DNA of 21,396 nt from a bacterium (GTDB lineage Bacteria > Spirochaetota > UBA4802 > UBA5550). The position numbers and the translations under genes were made by a program. Within the stretch, counting starts at the first letter, position 1. Every line of letters starts with the position of its first letter. The stretch is from assembly GCA_024224995.1 (NCBI GenBank), contig JAAENB010000249.1:1-21396 (forward strand), written 5' to 3'. Under the pieces are notes generated by a model, which saw nothing but the letters and a program-made list of their open reading frames with translations, did not search any database and had not been told where the DNA came from. This document shows positions 1-8,700 of this stretch, in pieces.

Positions 1-74
1 ACGTTGCATGCAGCGCCTTTACGGGTTGGTTTCCGGGGGATGTTATCTCAGGGTTTACCCCTGACAGAAACCAA
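1..74. repeat. Structured repeat remnant at the window edge
   Basis: The first 22 bases (acgttgcatgcagcgccttt and two more) look like the right-hand part of a palindrome of the type gtagagacgttgcatgcaacgtctctac, which I recall as a widespread dispersed repeat; a more complete copy lies at 9982-10012. It runs into nested inverted repeats: TTGGTTTC at 26-33 pairs with GAAACCAA at 67-74, and inside it TCAGGG at 48-53 pairs with CCCTGA at 59-64. No open frame explains it. It is cut by the window start, so its full length is unknown. A small MITE-like or REP-like element is the best guess. Confidence 0.45.
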
Positions 75-289
75 TCCATGTATATAAACAGTTTCTGACC
101 TATGTTTTCCCGGCCATCCGGAACGGGAAACCCAGCCGGGCGGTTAGCACTTTTTTTCTACTCATCAAAAAAAGTCTGGGGACAAATTTGTACTGCTTTT
201 TAAAAAAAAATAACTTGTCTAAAATACACCCAAAACTCCTGCTTGTTTATTGAACAATATTTGCAGCAATATTATAAGGAGGGTTTTTT
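75..289. other. Intergenic region upstream of the SBBP lipoprotein
   Basis: No gene is visible here. CCCGGC at 109-114 pairs with GCCGGG at 135-140, and a run of seven T follows at 151-157, so this may be a weak terminator for a gene left of the window. A palindromic acaaatttgt sits at 182-191 after a short G run and before T and A runs, similar in layout to the two repeats at 14914-15062. The 11-mer aacttgtctaa at 212-222 recurs upstream of the surface-protein gene near 4425. The ribosome binding site AAGGAGGG is at 276-283, six bases before the start codon at 290. Confidence 0.35.
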
Positions 290-1597
290 ATGAAAAAGTT
301 ATTATGTATCGGTCTATTTATGGTTTCGGTTTTAGTACTTCCCGGATGCGGGAGCGGGTTTGAAGATACCCATGATCAGGGAATCGAAGTAATAAGTCCA
401 ACATGGACCGGAACCCGGATGCTCGGTTCCGGGGGCGGAGATATCGTTTGCGGAATTACACCGGACAGTAAGGGCAATAGTTACATTGCCGGTTATACCT
501 CGGGTGACCTGGACGGGAACATCAATGCCGGGCTGAATGATATTTTCCTGGTAAAATACAGTATTTCAGGTGAAAAGATATGGACTCGGCAATATGGATC
601 AATCCAGAATGATGAATGTTATGCGGTGGCCGTTGACAGTAATGATAATATCTATCTTACGGGTGTAACCGGCGGAGACCTGGATGGAAATAGCAACCAG
701 GGAGACCTTGATATTTTTGTTATGAAATACAATCCTTCAGGTGACCTGCAATGGGTCGACCAGGTTGGCGGTACTGCTGATGATCATTCGTGGGGCATTG
801 CTGTTGACAGCAAGGATAATATCTATCTTTCAGGCTTTACCCGGGGCGACCTGGACGGAAATATTAGCGCCGGTTCTGACGATAATGTTCTTATCAAATA
901 TACTTCTACCGGTAACCGTGAATGGACAAAACAAAAAGGAACCGATCTAAGCGACGGTTCTCACGCGATTATGATTGATAAAAAAGATAATATCTATATC
1001 GCAGGGCATTCGACCGGTTCCTTTGGGAGCCATACCAACCTGGGAACCTATGATATATACCTCTTTATTTATGATACTTCCGGGGTCTGCAATATGGAGA
1101 AACAATACGGATCTGACGGTACTGAAGTGGCAAAAGATATTGCTCTTGATGAAGAGGGTAATATTTATATTACCGGGTATACCAACGGCAGTCTGGGCGA
1201 TACGAATACAAACCAGGGTGAATATGATATCTTCCTGACCAAATACAATACTTCAAGAGAGGTTGAATGGACCAAAACGATGGGGTCCGCAGCAACTGAT
1301 TGCGCCTATGGCGTATCTGTTGACAGCGCAGGTGATATACTTGTTGCGGGAGTCACGAAAAGCAATAACTTCATTCAGAGGGATGATTTTCTTCTATTAA
1401 AATACAATTCCTCAGGAGAGAATCTATTTTTTCAACAATGGGGTTCAACTTCCGATGATGTGCTTAAAGCTATATTCATAGCCGAGAATGACAACATCTA
1501 TATCGGCGGCTATAGCCAGGGCAATATTTTCGGCCATGAAAACCAGGGTAGTAATGATATCTTTTTTGCCGGGTACAGCGCGGAAGACCTCCAATAA
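290..1597 (+). CDS. SBBP-repeat beta-propeller lipoprotein
   Basis: This is a predicted exported lipoprotein of 435 residues. The start is supported by AAGGAGGG six bases upstream. Residues 1-20 form a lipoprotein signal peptide with a lipobox ending VLPGC (Cys20). From about residue 50 to the end there are seven units of 53-58 residues, each with a core like D.KDNIYLTGYT..GDLDGN..G..DIFLVKYN.SG...W, which is the SBBP (seven-bladed beta-propeller) repeat. Seven units fit one closed propeller. Three early units carry a GDLDGN loop that could bind calcium. SBBP proteins are common in Leptospira and other bacteria with large secretomes, and most have no known function; surface binding or adhesion is only a guess. 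It appears to be a single gene, followed by hairpins at 1610-1708. The repeat family is clear; the role is not. Confidence 0.88.
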   Translation: MKKLLCIGLFMVSVLVLPGCGSGFEDTHDQGIEVISPTWTGTRMLGSGGGDIVCGITPDSKGNSYIAGYTSGDLDGNINAGLNDIFLVKYSISGEKIWTRQYGSIQNDECYAVAVDSNDNIYLTGVTGGDLDGNSNQGDLDIFVMKYNPSGDLQWVDQVGGTADDHSWGIAVDSKDNIYLSGFTRGDLDGNISAGSDDNVLIKYTSTGNREWTKQKGTDLSDGSHAIMIDKKDNIYIAGHSTGSFGSHTNLGTYDIYLFIYDTSGVCNMEKQYGSDGTEVAKDIALDEEGNIYITGYTNGSLGDTNTNQGEYDIFLTKYNTSREVEWTKTMGSAATDCAYGVSVDSAGDILVAGVTKSNNFIQRDDFLLLKYNSSGENLFFQQWGSTSDDVLKAIFIAENDNIYIGGYSQGNIFGHENQGSNDIFFAGYSAEDLQ

Positions 1598-1609
1598 TTG
1601 TAAAACAAA

Positions 1610-1636
1610 AACCTGCCCGGGATTTCCCGGCAGGTT
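1610..1636. terminator. GC-rich hairpin after the SBBP gene
   Basis: AACCTGCCCGGGA at 1610-1622 pairs with TCCCGGCAGGTT at 1625-1636, with one bulged C. It lies 12 bases after the stop of the SBBP gene. There is no T run after it on the plus strand, but on the minus strand the hairpin is followed by TTTTTGTTTT. It could end transcription in both directions or protect the 3' end of the mRNA. Confidence 0.5.
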
Positions 1637-1690
1637 GCGAGATCTCCTGTAGTAAAATCAACTCCCCGTCAAACCGGGTTACGGAACTCC

Positions 1691-1708
1691 GACCGAAAGG
1701 TCTTTTTT
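1691..1708 (+). terminator. Short intrinsic terminator with GAAA loop
   Basis: GACC at 1691-1694, a GAAA tetraloop, GGTC at 1699-1702 and six T at 1703-1708 make a compact intrinsic terminator on the plus strand, 94 bases after the SBBP stop codon. The stem is only four pairs, so efficiency is uncertain. Together with the hairpin at 1610-1636 it bounds a roughly 100-base structured stretch. Confidence 0.5.
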
Positions 1709-1904
1709 GCAAACACATGGCATCGAAAATTTATAAGATTTAAAAAAAATCATTGCCAAATTAAGGCTTAAAACCTTTTATATCCGCTCTATTAGCGTAT
1801 TCAAATCAATGGCAGCCGGATTACGCACCCGGCTGAAGAATTACGTGACCGGGTTGGCGATAAACATATTGCCTGAAACTAATTTAATACGGAGGCTTTT
1901 TTAT

Positions 1905-2561
1905 ATGAAAAAATTATGGATAATACCAACAGTTTTAGCTTTTTTTATGGCTATTATGGTTAATTGCGAGAGTGAGATGCCGGATGAAATGGAGATAGGC
2001 ACAGAAAATTTCACAATGCTCAGCAGCGGGCTCACATACGCGGAAAAACAAAATATCTTATGGGTTCACAATGAAGAAAGAAATTTTATCAATGGCACGA
2101 TTGGTCTTAATGGCTCTAATAGAATCCCGGAGCTTTTCTGGGATGATGCTCTTGCAGCTTCAGCTCAACAATGGGCAAATCAATGCCGCTTATCTCATTC
2201 AACTCCAGGGGGGAAATATGGGGAGAACCTTGCTGCTACTTCAACCTATTATGATGTAGATAATGTTAAAAAAATGGTAAAAATATGGGTTGATCAAAAA
2301 TATAATGGTGCTGATATTGTGGTCGGTCAAAGTGACCGTGAAGGTATTAAACAATTTTATCAGTACCTGGATGTTACCCCATTTTCATTTGAACCCTTTT
2401 ACGGTAATTACAGTCACTTCACCCAGGTTGTCTGGAAAGAAACAGAAGGGATTGGCTGCGGTTTAGCTTTGTGTGATGATCTTGCTTACGGCCAGGACAT
2501 GAATTTACTCGTCTGTCGTTATAGATTCGCAGGTAATCGGCTAGGAGAAGAAATCTTTTAG
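1905..2561 (+). CDS. CAP/SCP (PR-1-like) domain lipoprotein
   Basis: This gene codes for a 218-residue secreted protein with a CAP (CRISP, antigen 5, PR-1; SCP) domain. I chose the ATG at 1905 because GGAGG at 1891-1895 sits just upstream and the protein then begins with a signal peptide, MKKLWIIPTVLAFFMAIMVN, followed by Cys21; the lipobox is relaxed in the way seen in spirochaetes. Residues of about 48-215 hold the CAP domain: His98, the YGEN motif with Glu107, HFTQVVW with His171, Glu179, and a final VCRYRFAGN. These are the family's four cavity residues. Bacterial CAP proteins are extracellular, and their activity is mostly unproven. It is a single gene that ends at a shared convergent terminator. 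The family is clear; the function is unknown. Confidence 0.88.
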   Translation: MKKLWIIPTVLAFFMAIMVNCESEMPDEMEIGTENFTMLSSGLTYAEKQNILWVHNEERNFINGTIGLNGSNRIPELFWDDALAASAQQWANQCRLSHSTPGGKYGENLAATSTYYDVDNVKKMVKIWVDQKYNGADIVVGQSDREGIKQFYQYLDVTPFSFEPFYGNYSHFTQVVWKETEGIGCGLALCDDLAYGQDMNLLVCRYRFAGNRLGEEIF

Positions 2562-2575
2562 AGCGGATAAAAAGT

Positions 2576-2613
2576 TATCTACTCTTACTATAATGAAATA
2601 GTAAGAGTAGATA
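2576..2613. terminator. Bidirectional terminator, 16-bp perfect stem
   Basis: The arm at 2576-2591 pairs perfectly over 16 bases with 2598-2613, around a six-base loop. It lies between the convergent CAP gene (stop at 2561) and the SRPBCC gene (stop at 2621). On the minus strand a TTTTT run follows within a few bases; on the plus strand there is a shorter T stretch. It most likely terminates both genes. Confidence 0.8.
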
Positions 2614-2620
2614 TTTCTAA

Positions 2621-3124
2621 TCAACTCCCGGGCACCAGCATGGTCCCTGTTTCGCAATAATGCTTTAACGAATTAGCCAGGAAGCCAAGCATAAGCTTCA
2701 TCCTGCCTTTTACGGTTTCATCAAAAAGAGAATTCCCTTCTTCCGAAACAGCAGTCATGGTCATTGACCAGATAACTTCGGTTTCACCGGAACCGGTTTC
2801 CTTCATGGTAATCTCAAGCTTTGAGACCGTGAGACTGCGGACCAGGAGAAAATGGACAACAGAATCTTTTTTATTATAGAGGGTAGTATTCCAGAAGGTG
2901 CTTTCCGCTTTTTCAGGGCCCTGAACATGACCGGCGGACATCTCTTCGGAGAAGATGCAGTTGTTTTCATTTTTTCCGCTTATGGAAAAGATCATGTTAT
3001 AATCCCAGCCATGTATCCATTTCTCTTCCTCAACAGGGCATGCCAGTGGAAAAATAGAATCGGCAGAGGCCTTAATATTGATTGAAAATGATTCCTGTTC
3101 TCTTAAAAAATTTTGATTATTCAT
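2621..3124 (-). CDS. SRPBCC-fold (START/polyketide cyclase-like) protein
   Basis: The product is a small cytoplasmic protein of 167 residues without a signal peptide or membrane segment. The ATG at 3124 follows a TAAAGGATA ribosome binding site at 3130-3138. The pattern of an early strand (SFSINIKASADSIFPLACPVEEEKW), a central run of beta strands (CIFSEEM, STFWNTTLYNKKDSVVHFLLV, KLEITMKETGSGETEVIWSMTMTAVSEEG) and a long C-terminal helix (VKGRMKLMLGFLANSLKHYCETG) is typical of the SRPBCC helix-grip fold, which binds hydrophobic ligands. No catalytic residue can be named. It is divergent from the AraC-type regulator at 3240, which may control it. The fold call is by pattern only, and the ligand is unknown. 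Confidence 0.65.
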   Translation of the reverse strand: MNNQNFLREQESFSINIKASADSIFPLACPVEEEKWIHGWDYNMIFSISGKNENNCIFSEEMSAGHVQGPEKAESTFWNTTLYNKKDSVVHFLLVRSLTVSKLEITMKETGSGETEVIWSMTMTAVSEEGNSLFDETVKGRMKLMLGFLANSLKHYCETGTMLVPGS

Positions 3125-3239
3125 TGTGTATATCCTTTATTATTTAAATTATTTTAATGATTTACAATTATATAATAATAATATATACTCGTACTGTCTT
3201 GTTCCGCAACGCATAAAATTTGTGATAAAACGAAATCGA
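3125..3239. promoter_or_regulatory. Divergent promoter region, SRPBCC and AraC genes
   Basis: This 115-base, very AT-rich gap separates the two divergent starts and must hold the promoters of both. AT-rich hexamers are too many to choose a -10 box with confidence. A regulator acting on its divergent neighbour would bind here, but I see no clear operator palindrome. Confidence 0.4.
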
Positions 3240-4247
3240 ATGGAAAATACAAATAAAACCGCAAGCTATTCGGCCTACCTGGTAAAAGCAATACTCGATT
3301 TTGCCCGGTCCCGGGGCGCTAAGGTGGAAAAATTATATAAAGAGCTCATGAGCAGTCCCGGAATGCTGAAGGATGAAAATTCTCCTATTCCCATTCCCCT
3401 GGTAAACAAAGCCTGGGACGAGATTGCCCGGCAGCTGGAAGATCCCTTTTTGGGCCTCCACTTTGGTGAATCATTCGCGAAACAGGCAGAGGGGCATTTT
3501 ATATTTACCCTCATGAAGAACAGTAAAAACCTGGAAAAAGCATTACAGTCAATGTTCCGATATCATAATCTCATGACCGACCTGGTGCAGCCGCGCTTAC
3601 GAGTAAAAGATACTGACGCGATAATTGATTGGGAAGAGCCCGGAGCAGTCCGGCATCTTTCGGAATCGGTATTAGGCCTCATGGCAATGGTACTGCGGCA
3701 AATGACCAATAGTGAGATAGAGATGAAGGCGGTCTTTTTCTCGCATGAGCTGCCGCGAAAGAGTGAAGAGTACAAAAGGATCTTTACAATAGAACCGGAG
3801 TTTAACAGCGGCAGCAACGGGCTGGTGTTTCATAAAAAAGAACTCAAGCGCGGGTTTCCTCTTGCCCACGGAGAATTCGAATCCTACTTGCGGCATTACG
3901 CCGAAACCGTAGAGCAGCGTTATTATAAAGAATCATCGTATTCGGAAAAAATAATGACCATGATCAAACAAGCACTGCTCTCGGGAGATGACTATTCTTT
4001 AAAAGCAATGGCGATAAAATTTGATATGAGTACACGCCACCTTCAGAATAAGCTGGAAGCCGAAGGTGTGCAGTACCGGGCGGTGCTTGACAGGGCGCGG
4101 GAAGAGATCGCGAAACATCTCCTGAAACAAAAAGATGTGCTGCTTTGTGATGTTGCCTTTATGCTGGGTTATTCCGAGCAGAGTTCGTTTAACCACGCGT
4201 TTAAAAAATGGACCGGTGTTACTCCCGGGGAATTTCGTCGTGTTTAA
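3240..4247 (+). CDS. AraC-family regulator with arabinose-binding-like N-domain
   Basis: This is a 335-residue DNA-binding transcription regulator. The frame is open from 3126, but the ATG at 3240 gives the usual family length and removes a leader rich in Tyr and Asn that does not look like protein; no strong ribosome binding site precedes it. Residues of about 15-200 match the N-terminal domain seen in OruR/ArgR-type AraC regulators (IPIPLVNKAWDEIARQLEDPFLGLHFGE and the segment before the HTH). The last 100 residues hold the two-helix-turn-helix AraC domain, with SLKAMAIKFDMSTRHLQNKLE and DVAFMLGYSEQSSFNHAFKKWTG followed by TPGEFRR. Its divergent SRPBCC neighbour is a likely target; the effector is unknown. 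The family call is firm. Confidence 0.9.
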   Translation: MENTNKTASYSAYLVKAILDFARSRGAKVEKLYKELMSSPGMLKDENSPIPIPLVNKAWDEIARQLEDPFLGLHFGESFAKQAEGHFIFTLMKNSKNLEKALQSMFRYHNLMTDLVQPRLRVKDTDAIIDWEEPGAVRHLSESVLGLMAMVLRQMTNSEIEMKAVFFSHELPRKSEEYKRIFTIEPEFNSGSNGLVFHKKELKRGFPLAHGEFESYLRHYAETVEQRYYKESSYSEKIMTMIKQALLSGDDYSLKAMAIKFDMSTRHLQNKLEAEGVQYRAVLDRAREEIAKHLLKQKDVLLCDVAFMLGYSEQSSFNHAFKKWTGVTPGEFRRV

Positions 4248-4494
4248 ATTATCATATCAAATATAACATAGAAACACTTGAACTAATGTCAATAATATTC
4301 CCTCCACGACACTCTTCAATTTAATGTAACAAAGGTAAACAAAAGAGGCCGATTGCACAAAAGAAGTCCGGACGGTACTAATAGAGGGGGGTATTAATTT
4401 AAAATTTGGTATTACTAGAAAAACAACTTGTCTAATGGCAGCCACTAAATTTAATGACGTATTGTTTCAAAACTAATTTTGAAAGGATAAAAAA
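4248..4494. other. Intergenic region before the repeat surface protein
   Basis: No gene is supported in these 247 bases; the small open frame on the minus strand has no ribosome binding site or recognisable features. The 11-mer aacttgtctaa at 4425-4435, about 70 bases before the start at 4495, is the same as that at 212-222, about 78 bases before the SBBP gene, and may be part of a shared promoter. The ribosome binding site AAAGGA lies at 4482-4487. Confidence 0.35.
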
Positions 4495-5679
4495 ATGAAC
4501 AGATTCAAAATTTTTCTAGTTTCAATATTCTTTTTCTTCAGCTCAACATTAATATTCGCGCAAACAGAAAACAACACTACAAAAGAAAATTCTACGTACA
4601 GAGTCATCCCAACAAGTCTTGCAATTCTTCCCATACCGTCACCGGGAAAAACAATTCACAACTTCTCATTAAGCTTTTTTGGAGACTATAGAACCAAACT
4701 GGATGGCTGCAGTATTGGCTCCGGAATAGACATTACAACAGAAGATGCCAGTGGTGTGCAGTTTTCATCTCTCGGAATTATTACACAAAATGATACGGCA
4801 GGCTTTCAAGCATCCGGTCTATTCAACTTTACCGGGCGTAACATGGGTGGCGCTCAGGCTGCCGGATTATTTAATTATTCCGGAAATAACACAACAGGTT
4901 TTCAGGGTGCCGGATTATTTAATTATTCCGGAAATAACACAACAGGTTTTCAGGGTGCCGGATTATTAAATTATTCCGGAAATAACTCAAAAGGTTTTCA
5001 GGGCGCGGGATTATTTAATTATTCCGGAAACAACAGAAAAGGTTTTCAGGGCGCGGGATTATTCAACATTGCACAGGGAAACTTTAGCGGAAGCCAGATG
5101 GCAGGTTTATTCAATTATACCGGAGAAAAAATGATTGGCGTACAGGCAGGCATCATAAACATTTCCAAAAGCGGTGAAGGCCTCATGCTTGGCCTGATAA
5201 ATATTTCCGATGATTTAAATGGTGCTCCAATTGGTCTGATTAATATCATCAAAAACAGTGAACTCCATGGTGAAATATGGTGGGAAGAAACAAACTTTTT
5301 TAAAGTTGCTTTAAAACAACAATTAAAAAATTTAAACCTGATTTATGTTGTTGGGGTAGATACGGTATTCAATTCTTTATCTTTTGGATTTGGATACGGC
5401 GCTCACATTCCCATAGAAAAATTTTACATCGATATAGATATACTGGCGAACAGTATTTACCCTTCAATGAAAAACTTCAATAAGCAAATTTTTCATGCTC
5501 AGACCAGGTTAATCCTTGGATATAAAATACTGGAAAGGTTCGCTATTTTTGCCGGAGCTTCCTATAATTATAGCACAAATTTTGGGGAGAACACGCCTCT
5601 GGTTAAACCACTATCGGCGACATATGGTTCGGAGAACCATGCTCATTGGCCGGGATTCTTTTTTGGTGTTCAAATATAA
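4495..5679 (+). CDS. Surface repeat protein, LA_2272-like family
   Basis: The product is an exported protein of 394 residues. The start has AAAGGA upstream and the first 23 residues form a signal peptide ending in LIFA-QTEN. From about residue 80 to 235 the chain is made of short repeats, mostly 16 residues, of the form GFQGAGLFNYSGNN; the spacing of Gly-Leu-Phe-Asn and Gly-Leu-Ile-Asn-Ile is like that of LA_2272-family surface repeat proteins of Leptospira. The C-terminal part (about 270-394) has alternating hydrophobic strands and ends in GFFFGVQI, as do outer-membrane beta-barrel proteins. The hydrophobic ladder suggests a stacked beta-solenoid or a barrel. Four units, residues 123-186, come from a recent 48-bp tandem duplication. 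An outer-membrane or surface location is inferred; the function is unknown. Confidence 0.8.
   Translation: MNRFKIFLVSIFFFFSSTLIFAQTENNTTKENSTYRVIPTSLAILPIPSPGKTIHNFSLSFFGDYRTKLDGCSIGSGIDITTEDASGVQFSSLGIITQNDTAGFQASGLFNFTGRNMGGAQAAGLFNYSGNNTTGFQGAGLFNYSGNNTTGFQGAGLLNYSGNNSKGFQGAGLFNYSGNNRKGFQGAGLFNIAQGNFSGSQMAGLFNYTGEKMIGVQAGIINISKSGEGLMLGLINISDDLNGAPIGLINIIKNSELHGEIWWEETNFFKVALKQQLKNLNLIYVVGVDTVFNSLSFGFGYGAHIPIEKFYIDIDILANSIYPSMKNFNKQIFHAQTRLILGYKILERFAIFAGASYNYSTNFGENTPLVKPLSATYGSENHAHWPGFFFGVQI
4861..5052 (+). repeat. 48-bp tandem repeat, four units, in frame
   Basis: Units begin at 4861, 4909, 4957 and 5005, each 48 bases, and a decayed fifth begins at 5053. The first two are identical at all 48 positions; the third and fourth differ at a few bases, mostly in the variable codons after GNN. 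Each unit encodes 16 residues, so gain or loss of a unit keeps the frame of the surface protein. Confidence 0.93.
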
Positions 5680-5703
5680 ACTTCACTATAGTATATTTGA
5701 TTA

Positions 5704-8700
5704 TCATTCCTTTGGAGCATTGTTTAAAAATTCAAAATAAAGGATTGCCCGGTCGTCTTCCACAGCTCTTCCTTCGGAAAACGCGTCAACATCTTCAATA
5801 AGATGATTAACAAATTTTTGAGCCGACTCATTGCTGTTGTCTGCAATGAATTCATTAAGTTTCTCATACTCATAAAACTCTCCGGATTGGTTGCGAGTTT
5901 CAATGATTCCATCGGTAAACATTAGCACCCGGTCCCCTTTTTCTAATACGATGGAACCTGTACAATATTTAGCGTCTTCTTCTATTCCCATAATAAAACC
6001 ATCTGTATCTAATTCTTCAATAGTACCGGTCAGTTTTCTATAGAGAAGGGCCGGGTGATGTCCGGCATTTGTATAAGTCAAAACTCCATCTTCCAGGTTG
6101 AGGATACATAAATAAGCAGTGAGATAATAGTCCATGTCGCCGATTAAACGGCTGATTTCAAAATTGACTAATTCACAAATTTCATCCGGATTTTTATTCG
6201 ATCTCACATGAGTATTAAACTCTGTTTTAATCATAGTAGTAATCAGGGCAGCCGGAACTCCATGTCCTGAAACATCGGCAATAAAAAAGCCATATATATT
6301 GCGTCCAATACGAATCACATCATATATGTCCCCACCCACACTGGTCATTGCGAGGTATTTTGAGCTAATGCAAAATTCATTTCTTTGAGGGAAGGTTTTT
6401 TCCGTAGGAATGAGGCTATGCTGAACACGGTGTGCCATATCCAGTTCCATAACAAACTGATCGTTTTTTTCTTTCAGGTCCGCGTTTGCTTTGTTGAGAT
6501 CCCGTGTTCTTTCCTGAACGATCTTTTCAAGTTCGGCCTGTTTTTGTTTGAGAGCTTTTACTCTCCATCTGAAGAGTAAATAAATGAGGCCAATAATATG
6601 TAAAGCGAGAAGGATTAAAAACCACCAGGTTAACCAGAAGGGAGGAGTTATTTTTATGAATACTCTGGCTGGTTTGCTGCTCCGGATACCGTAACTGTTG
6701 GAACCAAGTACCTTGAATACATATTTGCCATGGGAGAGATTATTATAAATCGCGAAATCTCCGTTTATTGCCTCGGTCCATTTACCCGGAGGATCAAATC
6801 CATCGAGTCTATATTTGAACCTGTTTTTTTTGGGATGGGAAAAACTTAAGCAGGCAAAGGAGAATTTAAAATTATTTTCATTATAGTTTAATTTCAAGTT
6901 ACTGCCGTATTCGTATTTTTTCTTTTGCGTTTCCACTTCATTAATTACAGTGGGAGAAGGGGTTTTGACAATATTCAATTTATTTCTTTCCACAATAGAG
7001 ACTCCCATATTGGACCCGGTCCAGATGGTATTTCCATCAATGAGAAGGGCGTTCCGGTTACAGGAGTTTTCATCAAAATTTAAGAAGAGTGATCCGTTAT
7101 ATACGTATAAGCCGTCAGATGTGCCCAGCCAGATGGAGCCGTCTGTATCACGGGCAATACTGTTGATTTTTTTGGCCTTCAGGCCGTCCTTTTCACCAAA
7201 CTGTTTAATGGTACTATTTTCGATTACCCATAGTTTGTCGGCACCGATGATGTAATTGTCTTCATCTATATAGTAGAAGCATCTAATGTCCCGCACGTTT
7301 TTCATCGCTTCCCGGAACTTGAATGGCTTCAATCCCTCGTCATCCACATAGGAAAACAGTCCCCCGGAACCCTGGAGGAGAACTCTACCTGTTTGTTTTT
7401 CTTTTTTCATGGAGTGAAAAAATTTACCTTTGCTAATGAGGCGCAATGTTTTTTTTACGGGATCGTAAATAAAAAGCTGTCCATTTGTGAAGCTAATGAG
7501 GATTTTTCCTTTATGAGTGATTTCAATACAGGTTATTGTTTTTTGCGGGAATTTTTTAACTATTGGGTCCAGGGTTAGCTTGTTGTTCCGGTAATACCAG
7601 AGACCATAAATTCCGGCGCACCAGGTTATGCCTTTTTTGTCTTCAGTAATCCAGTTAAACTGAATACCTTCATTAAGCTGCATAATTCTTTTATTTTTAA
7701 AGATGACACTTAAACTTTTTATTCCGCCGATCCATATATTTCCCCGGCTGTCTTTGAAAATATATAGAACATTTTTACTTTTTAGCTCTTTCTGCCGCGG
7801 GTAAATTTTTGCTCTTCGTTGATATAGTTTATATAAGCCGCTTCCAAATGTTCCAACCCAGATAGTGCCTTCGTTGTCTACCAGTTGGCTCCAGATAGTG
7901 TCATTAGGCAAGAAATTATCCCTGGAACTATACCGGACATATTTTCCATTATCCGGGACATAGATACCTTCGCCCCAGGTGGTAATCATGATATTTTTAT
8001 TAGCATCGAGTTTGAATTTAAAATTGGTTTTTCTTGAAAGGTTAAGATTTCTTAGCTGGTTAATTTTTTTAAAAACTCCATTCTCATAACTAAAGCCGCC
8101 TTTAAAGCGAGTCCCAAAATAGGTGACCCCATTCCTGTCCCTGGCTATACTGTTGGCGGAAGAAGGGACATTTTTTACCCCTTTAAAGTCACTAATGATT
8201 TTACGGTCTTTTAGCAGAAGCAGGCCTTTGGTGGTGCAAATCCATGCGGAATTGTCGTCATTGAGAAATATAAAGGATACATCATATTGCGCTTCGTTCT
8301 CTTTTGTTGAAGTATATTTTTTAAACGTATCATTTTTGAAAAACGTTAATCCCTTTTTAGTTCCCACGATGAGATCATCATTCCGGTCACATACAACTGC
8401 TGTTAAGACATTATGGCAGAGGCCGTCTTTCTTAGTGAAGTTAAAGAACTTTTTTCTGTCAAATTTTATGAGGCCGCCTTTGCTGGCTATCCAGAGATTT
8501 CCTTTTTTATCTTCTGTAATACCCCTGATATTGTCATTTATCATCCCATCGTTCACGCTGTAGGATTTGAAAGTTTTTCCATCAAAACGGTTTAATCCTT
8601 TTGTAGTGCCCACCCAGATATAGCCTTTGGAGCCCAGGAAAATAGTAGTAACAATATCATCCGACAGGCCGTGTTTTGTATTGTAGGTTTCAATAATGTG

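Larger units (their letters stand above)
1598..1904. other. Intergenic region with two hairpins and a CAP-gene leader
   Basis: I see no gene in these 307 bases. They hold a strong hairpin at 1610-1636, a GAAA-loop hairpin with a T run at 1691-1708, and an AT-rich stretch at 1730-1805 likely to hold the promoter of the CAP lipoprotein gene. AGCCGG pairs with CCGGCT in the segment from about 1814 to 1834, about 70 bases before that gene's start, and may be part of its 5' leader. An in-frame ATG at 1809 would add 32 residues, but they do not look like protein and would bury the signal peptide. Confidence 0.4.

Noticed and set aside
250..278. TTGAAC, 17 bases, TATAAG as a promoter of the SBBP gene
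   Set aside because: It matches well, but transcription would start about five bases before the ATG and destroy the ribosome binding site at 276-283, so it is probably chance in AT-rich sequence.
1476..1718. Minus-strand open frame of 80 codons after the SBBP gene
   Set aside because: It covers the hairpins at 1610-1708 and the end of the SBBP gene, has no ribosome binding site and no protein-like pattern.
1809..1904. Upstream start for the CAP protein
   Set aside because: The extension would bury the signal peptide, and its bases form a hairpin; GGAGG at 1891 favours the ATG at 1905.
3126..3239. Upstream start for the AraC regulator
   Set aside because: The extra 38 residues come from very AT-rich promoter DNA and would make the protein longer than usual for the family.
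4257..4445. Minus-strand open frame of 62 codons before the surface-protein gene
   Set aside because: No ribosome binding site, no motif, and composition as expected of AT-rich intergenic DNA.
4861..5052. CRISPR array
   Set aside because: Regular 48-bp units could suggest one, but there are no spacers, the units are contiguous and they encode an in-frame protein repeat.
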